64,000 bases of DNA from Saccharothrix sp. NRRL B-16314 (GTDB lineage: Bacteria > Actinomycetota > Actinomycetes > Mycobacteriales > Pseudonocardiaceae): assembly GCF_000716595.1 (NCBI RefSeq), contig NZ_JNXC01000021.1:62001-126000 (forward strand), read 5' to 3'. Made by a program: the position numbers and the translations under genes. Positions 7,482-16,054 of the stretch are shown here, in pieces. The notes beneath the pieces are model-generated. The model had not been told where the DNA came from. It saw nothing but the letters and a program-made list of their open reading frames with translations, and did not search any database. Within the stretch, counting starts at the first letter, position 1. Each line of letters opens with the position of its first letter.

Positions 7482-10400
7482 CTACGTGACGTAGACCTCA
7501 AGTTCGTAAATCGAGTATCCGTACCCCGTCGCCCGTTGGATACCCGTCATTCGTACGAATCGTGCCGCACCGGGTGCGAAGGACGCAAGATCCCGGCCAC
7601 CATCACCCACGGATGTCGTATACACCGTGCGCCACGCGCTGCCATCGGTCGACAGCTCTATGCGATATGCCCTGGCATAAGCGGCTTCCCAGGACAGCGC
7701 GACCCGCCCGACGGTGCGCGTCGCGCCGAGGTCGACCTGCAACCACTGCTGGTCGGACCAGTCGCTGGCCCACCGCGTGGCCGGCTTGCCGTCGACCGCG
7801 TTGGACGGCGGTGACGGGTACCAGCCGCGCTCGTGACTGCTGGCGGTCGCGGTGGCGCCGGCCGCGAGGTTGGTCAGGTCCGTACCGCGGCGGGACGGGA
7901 ACTGCACGACCTGCTGGTACGTCGGCCGGTTCTGCCAGTTCACCTTGTCGTGCGTGATGCCGCCCATGGACCGGTGGATGATGGTGTCCGCGCACCACTG
8001 GTCGCCCGCGGAGCAGGACGCGTCGCCGGGGTACACGGCGGTCGCGGGCTTGGCCGCCGCCGCGCGCAGGCTGTCCAGCAGCACCTGGCGGCACGCGGTG
8101 ACCGAACCGCCACCGCAGTACTTCGAGCCGAGTTGGCCGTCCACACGATCGCCGAGCACCGCGCGGAGGTCCTTGTCGACATAGCTCCACCAGCCGTGCT
8201 GGAACGAGGAACCCTTGTGCGGCGCGGTGCCGTGCGCGTCCGACGGTGGCTCGTCCACTTGGACGGCACGCGTCAACTGGCCGTACAGGGCGTCACCGAG
8301 GCCGGGCTTGAACTGCGCCTCCACCAGCATCGGCCACCACGCGTCCAGCACCCGGATCGCCTCCGAGTGCCCGTACGCCTTGCTGCCCCGCGACGCCTCC
8401 TTGCGCAGCGAGCCGGACCGCTGCCAGTCGCGCAGCTTCGCCACCGCCGACGCCAGCGCCGGGTCGGTCACCGCAGCCGTGTCGATCACCCGCAGCAGGT
8501 CCGGCAGCACCTGCTCGGCCCGCAGGTCGGCCACGCCCGCCTCGGCCATCACCCGGGTCAACGACGCCCGCGTGACGGGACCGCTCGCGATCAACGCCCG
8601 CACCCGGTCGTCCAGCAGGTCGCCGCGGTGCACGGAGCCGTTGCCGTAGCCGGACGCCGAGTAGTCCAGCGCCTGCTTGTTGTTCCAGCTGATGTAGTAG
8701 TCCTGGTTGACGGAGTTCGGGTGCTGCGCGAACGGCGTGTACGTCGCCGTGTTGCGGTCGGCGTTCCAGCCCTCCCACTCGTACGCGGCCTCGGCCTTCA
8801 CCGGCAGGTGCGGGTCCACCGACGCCTTGCGCACCGGGTTCGCGCCGGAGTTGAAGTACGCGGTGTCGCGGGAGTCGACGTAGAACCAGTTGAACGCGTA
8901 CCCGACGTGCTCGGCGGCGCGCTGGAAGTCCGCCGCCGACCTGATCGCGTCGGGGTCGTTGAACTCCTGGAACCCGATGATCGAGTCCACCTCGTGCATG
9001 TACGTCGACCGCAGGGACGTGTACGCGACGAACTTCCCGTCGACCTTCGCGCGGCTCTGCACCAGGCCGTACTTCGTGCGGTGCATGACGAGCGTGTACG
9101 AGCCCGCGGGCGTCGGGTCGGCCACCGTCGGCTTCCAGGAGTTCTTGCGCTCCAACCGCTCCATCGGCAGGCACTGCCCGTGGTACCGGTAGTGCAGGGA
9201 CGACGCGGTCGGGGCGCCGGACGGCTCGCACAGCTCGACGGCGTACGTGTCGGTGATGTCCTGCCCGGCGGACGTCGCGCTCCACGAGTAGTCCGCGCCA
9301 CGGCCGAGCTGCACGTACATCGAGACGCCCGCGAACGACACGCCACGCGCACGCAGGCCCGGACCGTGCAGCTCCTGCAACATCAGCAGCTGCGGCGCGA
9401 AGTACCCGGTCTGCGGTCCCCACACGGCGATCGGGTTGCCCGTGTCGGTGTGCGCGCCGGAGACGGCCAGCGCGTTGGACATGCCCTGCTTGCGGCTGAG
9501 CAGGTCGCGCGGCAGCACGCCGTCGGCGAAGAGCCCTTCCACCGCCTTGAGGTCAGCCGGGACGTCCACAGTGGACTGGGCGTTGGACGTCTGGTCGTGG
9601 ACCATCGGCTCGGGCGTCACCACGCCGCCGTCCGGCAGCGCCACGCCCTCGGGTGACGCGGGCGTCGTCCCGTAGGGGAAGCGCTGCCCGTCGTGCAGGG
9701 TGAGCACCGCCTCGGGGTCGTTCTGCTCGCGGAACGACCGCCACACCCGCTCGCCGTCGGCCGCGCCGTACCGGTTCTGCGCGGCCAGCTTCACCAGCGC
9801 GTTCTGCACCTCGCCGCCACCGCCCGCGCCGAACAGCCCGCCCACCACGGCGGCGATCGCGACCAGGTCGGTCAGCTGGAACGGCTTGATGTCGTTCCAG
9901 TTGGTGATCGCGTCGGCGTGCCCGGTGAGCACGTACTCGCCGGGGAACGTCCGGCTGTTCACCGAGGCGGTGATGTAGGCGTTGATGCCGGCGACGTAGT
10001 CCTTGACGTCCTGCAGCGCCAGCGCGCCGCGCGGACCATGTGACGCGAACTGGTCGATCTGCGCCTGGAGGTCGGCCTCGGTGTACGGGATCTGGTTGTA
10101 GAAGCTCTGCTCCAGCGCCCGGTTGCCCTCGGCGCCGCCGGCGAACCCGGACAGCTGACCGCGGCCGAGGTGGCGGAACAGGTCCATCAGCCACAGCCGG
10201 TCCTGCGCGGCGGCGTACCCCGCGCCGAACTCGGTCCCCGACCGGGTGGTCCCGTAGATGTGCGGCATCCCGATGGTCTTGTCGCGGACGATCGTGACGT
10301 CGGCCCGCGGCTTGATCGTGCTCTCGACCTGGTCGGCGGGGACGCCGAACGAGGCGTCGTTGAAGAAGGTGCCCAGCTGCTCGTTGGTGAGGCCCCCGTA

Positions 10401-10661
10401 GCCGGAGACGAGGGAGTCGTAGCGGCCGAGCTGGTCGGCGGAGTGCGCCGGCCGGGTGCCGAACGCCTGGTGGGCCAGGATCTCGGCGAGCGTCGCGTTC
10501 CCGTTCTGACCGGGCGGCAGCACGTCGTGGCACTGGCCGAGGCAGTGGTCGTCCGGCGTGAACGCGGTGGTCTTGACCTGCGCCTGAGCGGCGGCGGGGA
10601 CGGTGAGGACGGCCGCGGTGAGGAGGGTGACCACGGCTAGCGATCGGGCGGCTCTCCGCAT
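7482..10661 (-). CDS. Secreted penicillin-acylase-family Ntn hydrolase with C-terminal F5/8C (discoidin) domain
   Basis: 1059 aa from the ATG at 10661 (AAGGAG about 9 bp upstream); the longer frame to 10700 adds nothing. Residues 1-28 form a signal peptide (RRAARSLAVV...AAAQAQ). The alpha-chain region includes VRDKTIGMPHIYGTTRSGTEFGAGYAAAQDRL cut over family-typical positions, and the maturation site is in QGM-SNALAVSG, making Ser395 the N-terminal nucleophile after autocleavage. Such enzymes (aculeacin/echinocandin, AHL and penicillin acylases) hydrolyse N-acyl amides outside the cell. The last about 130 residues (NLAAGATATASSHERGWYP... to ELEVYVT) are a discoidin/F5-8C carbohydrate-binding domain, unusual for the family. 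Substrate unknown; candidates are lipopeptides or acyl-homoserine lactones. Confidence 0.9.
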   Translation of the reverse strand: MRRAARSLAVVTLLTAAVLTVPAAAQAQVKTTAFTPDDHCLGQCHDVLPPGQNGNATLAEILAHQAFGTRPAHSADQLGRYDSLVSGYGGLTNEQLGTFFNDASFGVPADQVESTIKPRADVTIVRDKTIGMPHIYGTTRSGTEFGAGYAAAQDRLWLMDLFRHLGRGQLSGFAGGAEGNRALEQSFYNQIPYTEADLQAQIDQFASHGPRGALALQDVKDYVAGINAYITASVNSRTFPGEYVLTGHADAITNWNDIKPFQLTDLVAIAAVVGGLFGAGGGGEVQNALVKLAAQNRYGAADGERVWRSFREQNDPEAVLTLHDGQRFPYGTTPASPEGVALPDGGVVTPEPMVHDQTSNAQSTVDVPADLKAVEGLFADGVLPRDLLSRKQGMSNALAVSGAHTDTGNPIAVWGPQTGYFAPQLLMLQELHGPGLRARGVSFAGVSMYVQLGRGADYSWSATSAGQDITDTYAVELCEPSGAPTASSLHYRYHGQCLPMERLERKNSWKPTVADPTPAGSYTLVMHRTKYGLVQSRAKVDGKFVAYTSLRSTYMHEVDSIIGFQEFNDPDAIRSAADFQRAAEHVGYAFNWFYVDSRDTAYFNSGANPVRKASVDPHLPVKAEAAYEWEGWNADRNTATYTPFAQHPNSVNQDYYISWNNKQALDYSASGYGNGSVHRGDLLDDRVRALIASGPVTRASLTRVMAEAGVADLRAEQVLPDLLRVIDTAAVTDPALASAVAKLRDWQRSGSLRKEASRGSKAYGHSEAIRVLDAWWPMLVEAQFKPGLGDALYGQLTRAVQVDEPPSDAHGTAPHKGSSFQHGWWSYVDKDLRAVLGDRVDGQLGSKYCGGGSVTACRQVLLDSLRAAAAKPATAVYPGDASCSAGDQWCADTIIHRSMGGITHDKVNWQNRPTYQQVVQFPSRRGTDLTNLAAGATATASSHERGWYPSPPSNAVDGKPATRWASDWSDQQWLQVDLGATRTVGRVALSWEAAYARAYRIELSTDGSAWRTVYTTSVGDGGRDLASFAPGAARFVRMTGIQRATGYGYSIYELEVYVT

Positions 10662-10814
10662 CACGCGAAGCTCCTTCCAGGCAGGGATCGTGTGATGCAC
10701 GTTACTGACAGGTACGGATTTGCGAAAGTCCTTCGCGTTTGAAATTCGGCCGTCCGGGTGTGAACGGGGTGTGAACTCTTGACCTATCGACCGGACATTG
10801 GGAAAAAGGTCAAC

Positions 10815-11450
10815 ATGATGCGACGTCGATCGCTGCTCACCGGTCTGGCCGGCGCGGGTGTGCTGGCGGGTCTCGGCGCCTCACCCGCCTTCGCGGCCTC
10901 GCCCGTCCTGCCCATCCGCAGTTGCGCCGACTGGGGCGCGCGCCCGCCGTCCGCGCCGACGACCGCTGTGAACGAGCGGCCGGTCCGGATCCTCATCCAC
11001 CACACCGCTTCCGCGAACGTCAACGACTACTCGCAGGCGGCGGCGTACGCCAACGCGCGGTGGATCCAGAACCTGCACATGGACACCAACGGCTGGATCG
11101 ACTCCGGCCAGCACTTCACCAACAGCCGCGGCGGGTTCCTGATGGAGGGCAGGCACGGGAGCCTGGCCGCCCTGCGCGGAGGCGACCGGGTCGTCGTCGG
11201 CGCGCACTGCCCCGGCCAGAACACCGCCGCCATCGGGATCGAGAACGAAGGCCTCTACATGGACGTGGAGCCGCCGACGTTGCAGTGGGACACGTTGGTC
11301 TCGTTCTGCGTGTACACGTGTGAGCAGTACGGCATCTCGCCGTCCGCGATCCAGGGCCATCGGGACTACCGGGACACCCTCTGTCCGGGCGACAAGCTCT
11401 ACGCCCTGTTGCCCCGCCTGCGCCAGGAAGTTGCGCAGGTCCTGAGCTGA
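10815..11450 (+). CDS. Secreted PGRP-type N-acetylmuramoyl-L-alanine amidase (Tat substrate)
   Basis: 211 aa from ATG at 10815 (a second ATG follows at 10818), with AAAAAGG just upstream. A twin-arginine signal (MMRRRSLLTGLAGAGVL) with an AFA cleavage site precedes an amidase_2/PGRP fold. Zinc ligands are visible: His in ILIHHTAS, His in QGHRDY and Cys in TLCPGDKLY; AIGIENEG is the conserved core strand. It cleaves the MurNAc-L-Ala amide bond in peptidoglycan and probably acts in wall turnover or on foreign walls. Divergent from the acylase gene with a 153-bp shared promoter region. Confidence 0.92.
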   Translation: MMRRRSLLTGLAGAGVLAGLGASPAFAASPVLPIRSCADWGARPPSAPTTAVNERPVRILIHHTASANVNDYSQAAAYANARWIQNLHMDTNGWIDSGQHFTNSRGGFLMEGRHGSLAALRGGDRVVVGAHCPGQNTAAIGIENEGLYMDVEPPTLQWDTLVSFCVYTCEQYGISPSAIQGHRDYRDTLCPGDKLYALLPRLRQEVAQVLS

Positions 11451-11532
11451 CCTCGGAATTCTCCTGGCAACTGTGAACGGGCGGCACCCGCGTCTTTCCG
11501 TGGTGAGATAACGGTGAATTAACATCAGCTTG

Positions 11533-11568
11533 CGTGTTCGTGCGCGATGCTGGGCGAGTACGAACACG
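11533..11568. promoter_or_regulatory. Candidate operator: inverted repeat upstream of the NarL-type regulator
   Basis: CGTGTTCGT (11533-11541) and its exact complement ACGAACACG (11560-11568) are separated by 18 bp, putting the half-site centres 27 bp apart, just before the GGGGAGG ribosome-binding site of the response regulator gene. Spaced inverted half-sites fit a NarL-type dimer or tetramer; autoregulation is an inference. Confidence 0.35.
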
Positions 11569-11591
11569 AAACGCCAAAGCGGGGAGGCGTC

Positions 11592-12239
11592 GTGATCAAG
11601 GTGATGCTGGCCGATGACGAGGACCTCGTCCGGTCCGGCCTTCGCATGATCCTCAACAGCACCGGCGACATCGAAGTCGTGGCCGAGTGCGACGACGGGC
11701 ACCTGGTGGCCGACCTGGCCCGCCGGCACCGCCCGCACGTCGTGCTGCTGGACATCCGGATGCGGTCGAACGACGGGTTGATGGCGTTGCGCAGGCTGCG
11801 AACCCTGCCCGACCCGCCGAAGATCGCCATGCTGACCACGTTCGACGTGGACGAGTACGTGTCGGAGGCGCTGCGGCTGGGTGCGTCGGGATTCCTGCTC
11901 AAGGACACCGAGCCCGAGCAGCTCGTGCGCGCGGTGCGCGACCTCGCCGTGGGCGGCGCGGTGCTCGACCCCGGCGTGGCGGCGCGGGTGCTGGCCGCGG
12001 TCGCGGACGGCGAGCGCGCCGCCGAGCCCGCGCGCCGGCTGCTGGCGTCGCTGTCCGAACGGGAGCGCGAGGTGCTCGTCCTGATCGGACAGGGCATGTC
12101 GAACGCCGAGATCGGCGGCACGCTGCACCTGTCCGAGGCCACCGTGAAGGGCTACGTCTCGTCGGTGCTCGGCAAGATCGGCGCGGTGAACCGGGTGCAG
12201 GCCGCCCTGGTCGCCTTCCGCGGCGGTCTGATCGCCTGA
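11592..12239 (+). CDS. NarL/LuxR-family response regulator (orphan)
   Basis: 215 aa from the GTG at 11592, preceded by GGGGAGG at a good distance; the ATG at 11547 is upstream of this RBS. Receiver domain: acidic pocket DDED near the N-terminus, phospho-acceptor Asp in VVLLDIRM, Thr in MLTTFD and Lys in FLLKDTEPEQL. C-terminal LuxR HTH: LSEREREVLVLIGQGMSN...LSEATVKGYVSSVLGKIG. No sensor kinase gene adjoins it, so it is an orphan in this window or is served by a distant kinase. Confidence 0.92.
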   Translation: MIKVMLADDEDLVRSGLRMILNSTGDIEVVAECDDGHLVADLARRHRPHVVLLDIRMRSNDGLMALRRLRTLPDPPKIAMLTTFDVDEYVSEALRLGASGFLLKDTEPEQLVRAVRDLAVGGAVLDPGVAARVLAAVADGERAAEPARRLLASLSEREREVLVLIGQGMSNAEIGGTLHLSEATVKGYVSSVLGKIGAVNRVQAALVAFRGGLIA

Positions 12240-12256
12240 CCACCCGCGCGAGCGGG

Positions 12257-13786
12257 TCAGACCCCGGAGACGGTCTCGGTCGGAACGTCCAGGTAGGGCT
12301 CGACCTCGACGCGGTTGCGGCCGTGGCGCTTCGCCCGGTACAGCGCCATGTCCGCCGCCGCGAACAGCTGGTCCAGCTTGGCCGGTCCGGCCGCCACCCC
12401 GATGCTCACCGTCGGCCGGCGCGTCGTCCCGAGGACCACGGTCCAGTCGTGGCCGTCCACCGCCGCCCGGATGCGCTCGGCGACCGTCGGGCCGACCTCC
12501 GCCGAGGTGCCGCCCTGGTCGCCGAGCAGCACCACGAACTCGTCACCCGCCCACCGCGCGACCAGGTCGGCGGACCGGCACTCGCGCCGCAGCAACTGCG
12601 CGATCTCGCGCAACGTCGCGTCACCCGCCGCGTGGCCGGCGTCGTCGTTCACGCCCTTGAACCGGTCCACGTCCACCAGCACCAGCCACGGCACCCGGCC
12701 ACGCGCCGCCGTGCTCTCCAGCAGCCCGGCCGCCGCGCGCTCCAGCCCGAGCCGGTTCGCCAGCCCCGTCAACGGGTCGCGCGCCGCCGCCTCCTGCGCC
12801 GCGACCGCCATCCGCTGCGCCTGCACCGCCACCCGGCGCTGCTCCAACGCCTGCGCCAGTCCTTCCTGGAGGGTCTCGGTCGCCGTCTTGCCCGCCGCGA
12901 CCGAGCACCGCAGCGCGGTCGCCTCGCCGACGTGGTCGCCCATCTCCGCGCAGATGTCCGCCAGGTCCAGCGAGAACCGCAGCAGCAGCGACGGGTCGTT
13001 GATGGACTCGGCCGCGGCCACCGCCCGGCTCGCCAGCGTGCGGGCCTCCACCAGCCCGCCCTGCTCGCGCCGGACCACCGCCAGCACCCAGCCGGCCACC
13101 GCCATCGCCCACTTGTCGCCGGCGTCCCGCGCCTGCCGCAACGTCTCGGCGGCGTTCTCCTCGGCCCGCTCCAGCTCGCCGACACCCGCCAGCGAACGGC
13201 TGTACGCGGCTTGCAGCGCCAGCCGCATCTGCTCGTCCTTGGCCAGTTCCAAGCCCTCTTTGAGGTACCCGCGCGCCTCCTCGAAGATCGCCGCCGCGCG
13301 GTCGGGCGGTGACGAGATGGCGCGGAAGTTCAACGTGCCGCCCAGGCCCTGGAGGCAGTGGCCCAGCACCTCGACGCCGGCCTCCGACGTCTCCGCCGCC
13401 TTGCGCGCGACCTGCACCGACAGCCGGAGCATGTCCACCGCCGCGCGGCGGTTGCCGATGCCCTCCAGCAGGTAGGCCAGCGCGTGCATCGCCTGCGCGG
13501 CGGCCGGGTTGTCGGCGTGCTCGCCGTCGAGGTCCGTCCAGCCCTCCGCGGCCAGCTCCAGCGCCAGCGGGATGCGGCCCAGCCGCCACGCCAGCTTGGC
13601 CCGGTTGACCAGGACGGCCGAGCGCTGCCACCGGTCCGCGCCGGGCGGCACCCGGCTCACGACCTGGTCGAAGAGGGTGTTGGCCTCCGGTAGGCGGCCA
13701 GCGTTCAGCAACGCCTTGACCTCAAGGTCGAGTTGCGGCACCTGCCCCGCTACCAGCGGATCTCGCTGCTCCACTCGTGCTGACAC
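12257..13786 (-). CDS. TPR-containing diguanylate cyclase (GGDEF protein)
   Basis: 509 aa. The N-terminal about 320 residues are all-helical TPR-like repeats (for instance LALELAAEGWTDLDGEHADNPAAAQ is one segment), followed by a linking helix (VQAQRMAVAAQEAAARDPLTGLANR) and a GGDEF domain: DVDRFKGVNDDAGH and the signature RWAGDEFVVLL. AGDEF is a tolerated variant of GGDEF, so c-di-GMP synthesis is likely; no RxxD inhibitory site is obvious before the signature and no EAL domain is attached. No transmembrane segment, so a cytosolic sensor that probably takes input through protein contacts. Lies 61 bp downstream of bluB on the same strand. Confidence 0.9.
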   Translation of the reverse strand: MSARVEQRDPLVAGQVPQLDLEVKALLNAGRLPEANTLFDQVVSRVPPGADRWQRSAVLVNRAKLAWRLGRIPLALELAAEGWTDLDGEHADNPAAAQAMHALAYLLEGIGNRRAAVDMLRLSVQVARKAAETSEAGVEVLGHCLQGLGGTLNFRAISSPPDRAAAIFEEARGYLKEGLELAKDEQMRLALQAAYSRSLAGVGELERAEENAAETLRQARDAGDKWAMAVAGWVLAVVRREQGGLVEARTLASRAVAAAESINDPSLLLRFSLDLADICAEMGDHVGEATALRCSVAAGKTATETLQEGLAQALEQRRVAVQAQRMAVAAQEAAARDPLTGLANRLGLERAAAGLLESTAARGRVPWLVLVDVDRFKGVNDDAGHAAGDATLREIAQLLRRECRSADLVARWAGDEFVVLLGDQGGTSAEVGPTVAERIRAAVDGHDWTVVLGTTRRPTVSIGVAAGPAKLDQLFAAADMALYRAKRHGRNRVEVEPYLDVPTETVSGV

Positions 13787-13847
13787 TCCATTCCGACTCG
13801 GCGAGGCGGTACGCGGGCCCGCTCGCCGCCGGCACGGCTACCACAGG

Positions 13848-14480
13848 CTACCGGCCTGAACGCCGGGTGTACCGCTCCTCGTGCAGTACGTCGTCAAGGG
13901 GCAGACGGTTCCGCCAGCCGTGCCGTTCCAGGTCGGGTGTCTCGGGCAGGGAGGCGACGGGCCCGAGGCACAGCCACGCCACCGGCCGCAGCCGGGACGG
14001 GATGTCCAGCAGCCGGCGCAGCATGTCCTCGCGGTAGAAGCTCACCCAGCCGACGCCGAGGCCCTCGGCGGTCGCGGCGAGCCACAGGTTCTGGATGGCG
14101 AGGCACACCGAGTACAGGCCGGCGTCGGCGATCGCGTGCCTGCCGAGCACGGCGGGGGAGCCGCGGTCCGGGTCGTAGGTGACGACCACGCCGACCGTCG
14201 ACTCCAGGATGCCCTCCACCTTGATCTTGGCGAACAGCTCGGCCTGGCGCGGGTCCAGCTCGGCGGCGAAGACGCTGCGCTCGGCCTGGACGTGGTCGCG
14301 GAACGCGCGGCGGGTGTGCTCGTCGCGCACGACGACGAAGTCCCACGGCTGGGACAGACCCACGCTGGGCGCGGCGTGAGCGGCCGAGAGCACCCGGCGC
14401 AGCACCTCGGGCGGGATCGGGGCGCCGGTGAACTCACCCCTGGTGTCCCTCCGGCGGTACAGGACGTCGTAGAAGCTCAT
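13848..14480 (-). CDS. bluB: 5,6-dimethylbenzimidazole synthase
   Basis: 210 aa. A nitroreductase-fold flavoprotein with the BluB signatures APSVGLSQPWDFVVV, the long PRQAELFAKIKVEGILES helix, GVGWVSFYRED and VAWLCLGPV, which separate BluB from ordinary nitroreductases. It fragments FMNH2 with oxygen to make the lower ligand of vitamin B12. No other cobalamin genes and no cobalamin riboswitch are seen nearby; the 84 bp upstream is a divergent promoter region. Confidence 0.93.
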   Translation of the reverse strand: MSFYDVLYRRRDTRGEFTGAPIPPEVLRRVLSAAHAAPSVGLSQPWDFVVVRDEHTRRAFRDHVQAERSVFAAELDPRQAELFAKIKVEGILESTVGVVVTYDPDRGSPAVLGRHAIADAGLYSVCLAIQNLWLAATAEGLGVGWVSFYREDMLRRLLDIPSRLRPVAWLCLGPVASLPETPDLERHGWRNRLPLDDVLHEERYTRRSGR

Positions 14481-14564
14481 TCGGAGGATCGTGCCTCACG
14501 CGATCCGGTGAACCTGACCGTCGCGGACGTGGCGTGCGTCTCAACTGGGCTTGAATGGTCGGTC

Positions 14565-14873
14565 ATGGTCGGAACTGTGCAGGGGTCCGCGCTCGGCTTC
14601 GCAGGAGGTGTCGGCGTGACCGCGCTGGCCGCGAACTGGCCGGTGTTCGCCCTGGTCCTGCTCGTGGTGGTGGTGGCCGTCGTGTCGTGGTGGACGACCG
14701 TGCTCGGCGCGGTGCTGACCGCGGTGCAGTGCTGGGGCCTGTACGCGAGCTTCGTCGTCGGCGACGAGGGCCACCTCGTGCCGGACTGGGCCGCGCTGGG
14801 CGTCCTGGTCGTCGCCAGCACGGTGTCGCTGAGCGGCCTGGTGCGCGACCCGGCCGCCCCCGCCCGTTCCTGA
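14565..14873 (+). CDS. Small membrane protein
   Basis: 102 aa. Three hydrophobic segments (about 18-36 FALVLLVVVVAVVSWWTT region, 40-62, and 72-92) indicate a small polytopic membrane protein. The same frame is open far upstream through the bluB gene on the other strand, but the composition there is antisense-like; the ATG at 14565 is the first start beyond bluB's promoter. No family recognised. Divergent from bluB. Confidence 0.6.
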   Translation: MVGTVQGSALGFAGGVGVTALAANWPVFALVLLVVVVAVVSWWTTVLGAVLTAVQCWGLYASFVVGDEGHLVPDWAALGVLVVASTVSLSGLVRDPAAPARS

Positions 14874-14974
14874 GCCCTCTTCGCACCCGGCGATCCGCCT
14901 GTTGACCTTCACCCTGGGTGAAGCGCCACCGTGGAACAGGCCGGGCCACGGACCCGGCGGGGGAGGGGTGCGAC

Positions 14975-16054
14975 GTGGAGCTGTTGACCATCGGGGCGTT
15001 CGCGCGGGCCAGCCGCCTGTCGCCGAAGGCGCTGCGGCTCTACGACGAGCTGGGCCTGCTGACACCCGCCCGGGTCGACCCGCTGTCGGGCTACCGGCGG
15101 TACTCGCCGGACCAGCTCGACCGGGCCCGGCTGGTGGCGTGGCTGCGGAGGCTCGGCATGCCGTTGGCCCGCATCCGGCTGGTGTGCTCGCTCGACCCGG
15201 CGGACGCCGCCGACGAGGTGCGCGCCTACTGGACGCAGGTCGAGGAGGACACCGCGGCCCGGCGAAACCTCGCCGCCTCCCTCGTGGAGCGACTGTCCGG
15301 GAAGGACAAGACCATGACCCTCGCACTCCAGTACGCCCTGCGCACCGACCGCGGGCTCGTCCGGGACTCGAACCAGGACGTCGGCTACGCGGGTGAGCGG
15401 CTGCTCGCCGTGGCCGACGGGTTCGGCGCGCGCGGCGAGCCGCTCAGCTCGATGGCCATCGACGCGCTCGCCCCGCTGGACACCGCGATCCCGGCGGGTG
15501 AGCTGCTGAACGCGTTGGCGGACGCCGTGCACCGGGCCGGGACGGCGGTCGGTGACTACCTCTCGGCGCACCCCGGCGACGAGTGCAGCGGGACCACGGT
15601 GACGGCGCTCGTGCTGTCCGGGTCGCGGCTGGGGCTGGTGCACGTCGGTGACGCGCGGGTGTACCTGCTGCGCGGCGGCGAGCTGTTCCGCATCACGCAC
15701 GACCACACGGCGGTGCAGTCGCTGATCGCCGAGGGCCGGCTGACCGAGGAGGAGGCGGTCAGCCACCCGCAGCGCTCGATGCTCGTGCGCGCCCTGCACG
15801 GCAAGGCGGTGCAACCGGACCTCGCGCTGCACGACGCCGTGCCGGGCGACCGGTACCTGCTGTGCTCGGACGGCCTGCACACCGTGGTCCCGCAGGCGGA
15901 CGTGCGGGAGGTGCTGGTGTCCGCGGCCGACCCGGAGGAGGCGACGCGGCGACTGGTCGACCTGGCCAACGCCAACGGCGGACCCGACAACGTGGTGTGC
16001 GTGGTCGCGGACGTGGTGCCGGACGTGGTGCCGGGCGTGATCCCGGGTCAGTAG
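14975..16054 (+). CDS. MerR-type DNA-binding domain fused to a PP2C-family Ser/Thr phosphatase
   Basis: 359 aa from GTG, with GGGAGGGG 6-7 bp upstream. Residues 1-110 are a MerR regulator: LTIGAFARASRLSPKALRLYDE, GYRRYSPDQLDRARLV and an effector-side coiled helix. A PP2C domain follows (about 118-345): RTDRGLVRDSNQDVG, VADGFGA, CSGTTVTALVL, GDARVYLLRGG, DHTAVQSL, LCSDGLHTVV and GGPDNVVCVV. The metal-coordinating Asp residues of the NxD, DGxG, SDG and DN motifs are retained, so catalytic activity is likely. The fusion couples promoter binding to protein dephosphorylation, or uses the phosphatase domain as the sensor. It overlaps the convergent histidine phosphatase gene by 7 bp. Confidence 0.9.
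   Translation: MELLTIGAFARASRLSPKALRLYDELGLLTPARVDPLSGYRRYSPDQLDRARLVAWLRRLGMPLARIRLVCSLDPADAADEVRAYWTQVEEDTAARRNLAASLVERLSGKDKTMTLALQYALRTDRGLVRDSNQDVGYAGERLLAVADGFGARGEPLSSMAIDALAPLDTAIPAGELLNALADAVHRAGTAVGDYLSAHPGDECSGTTVTALVLSGSRLGLVHVGDARVYLLRGGELFRITHDHTAVQSLIAEGRLTEEEAVSHPQRSMLVRALHGKAVQPDLALHDAVPGDRYLLCSDGLHTVVPQADVREVLVSAADPEEATRRLVDLANANGGPDNVVCVVADVVPDVVPGVIPGQ

Noticed and set aside
14481..14564. Cobalamin riboswitch upstream of bluB
   Set aside because: The interval is only 84 bp, too short for the aptamer, and no B12-box sequence was seen.
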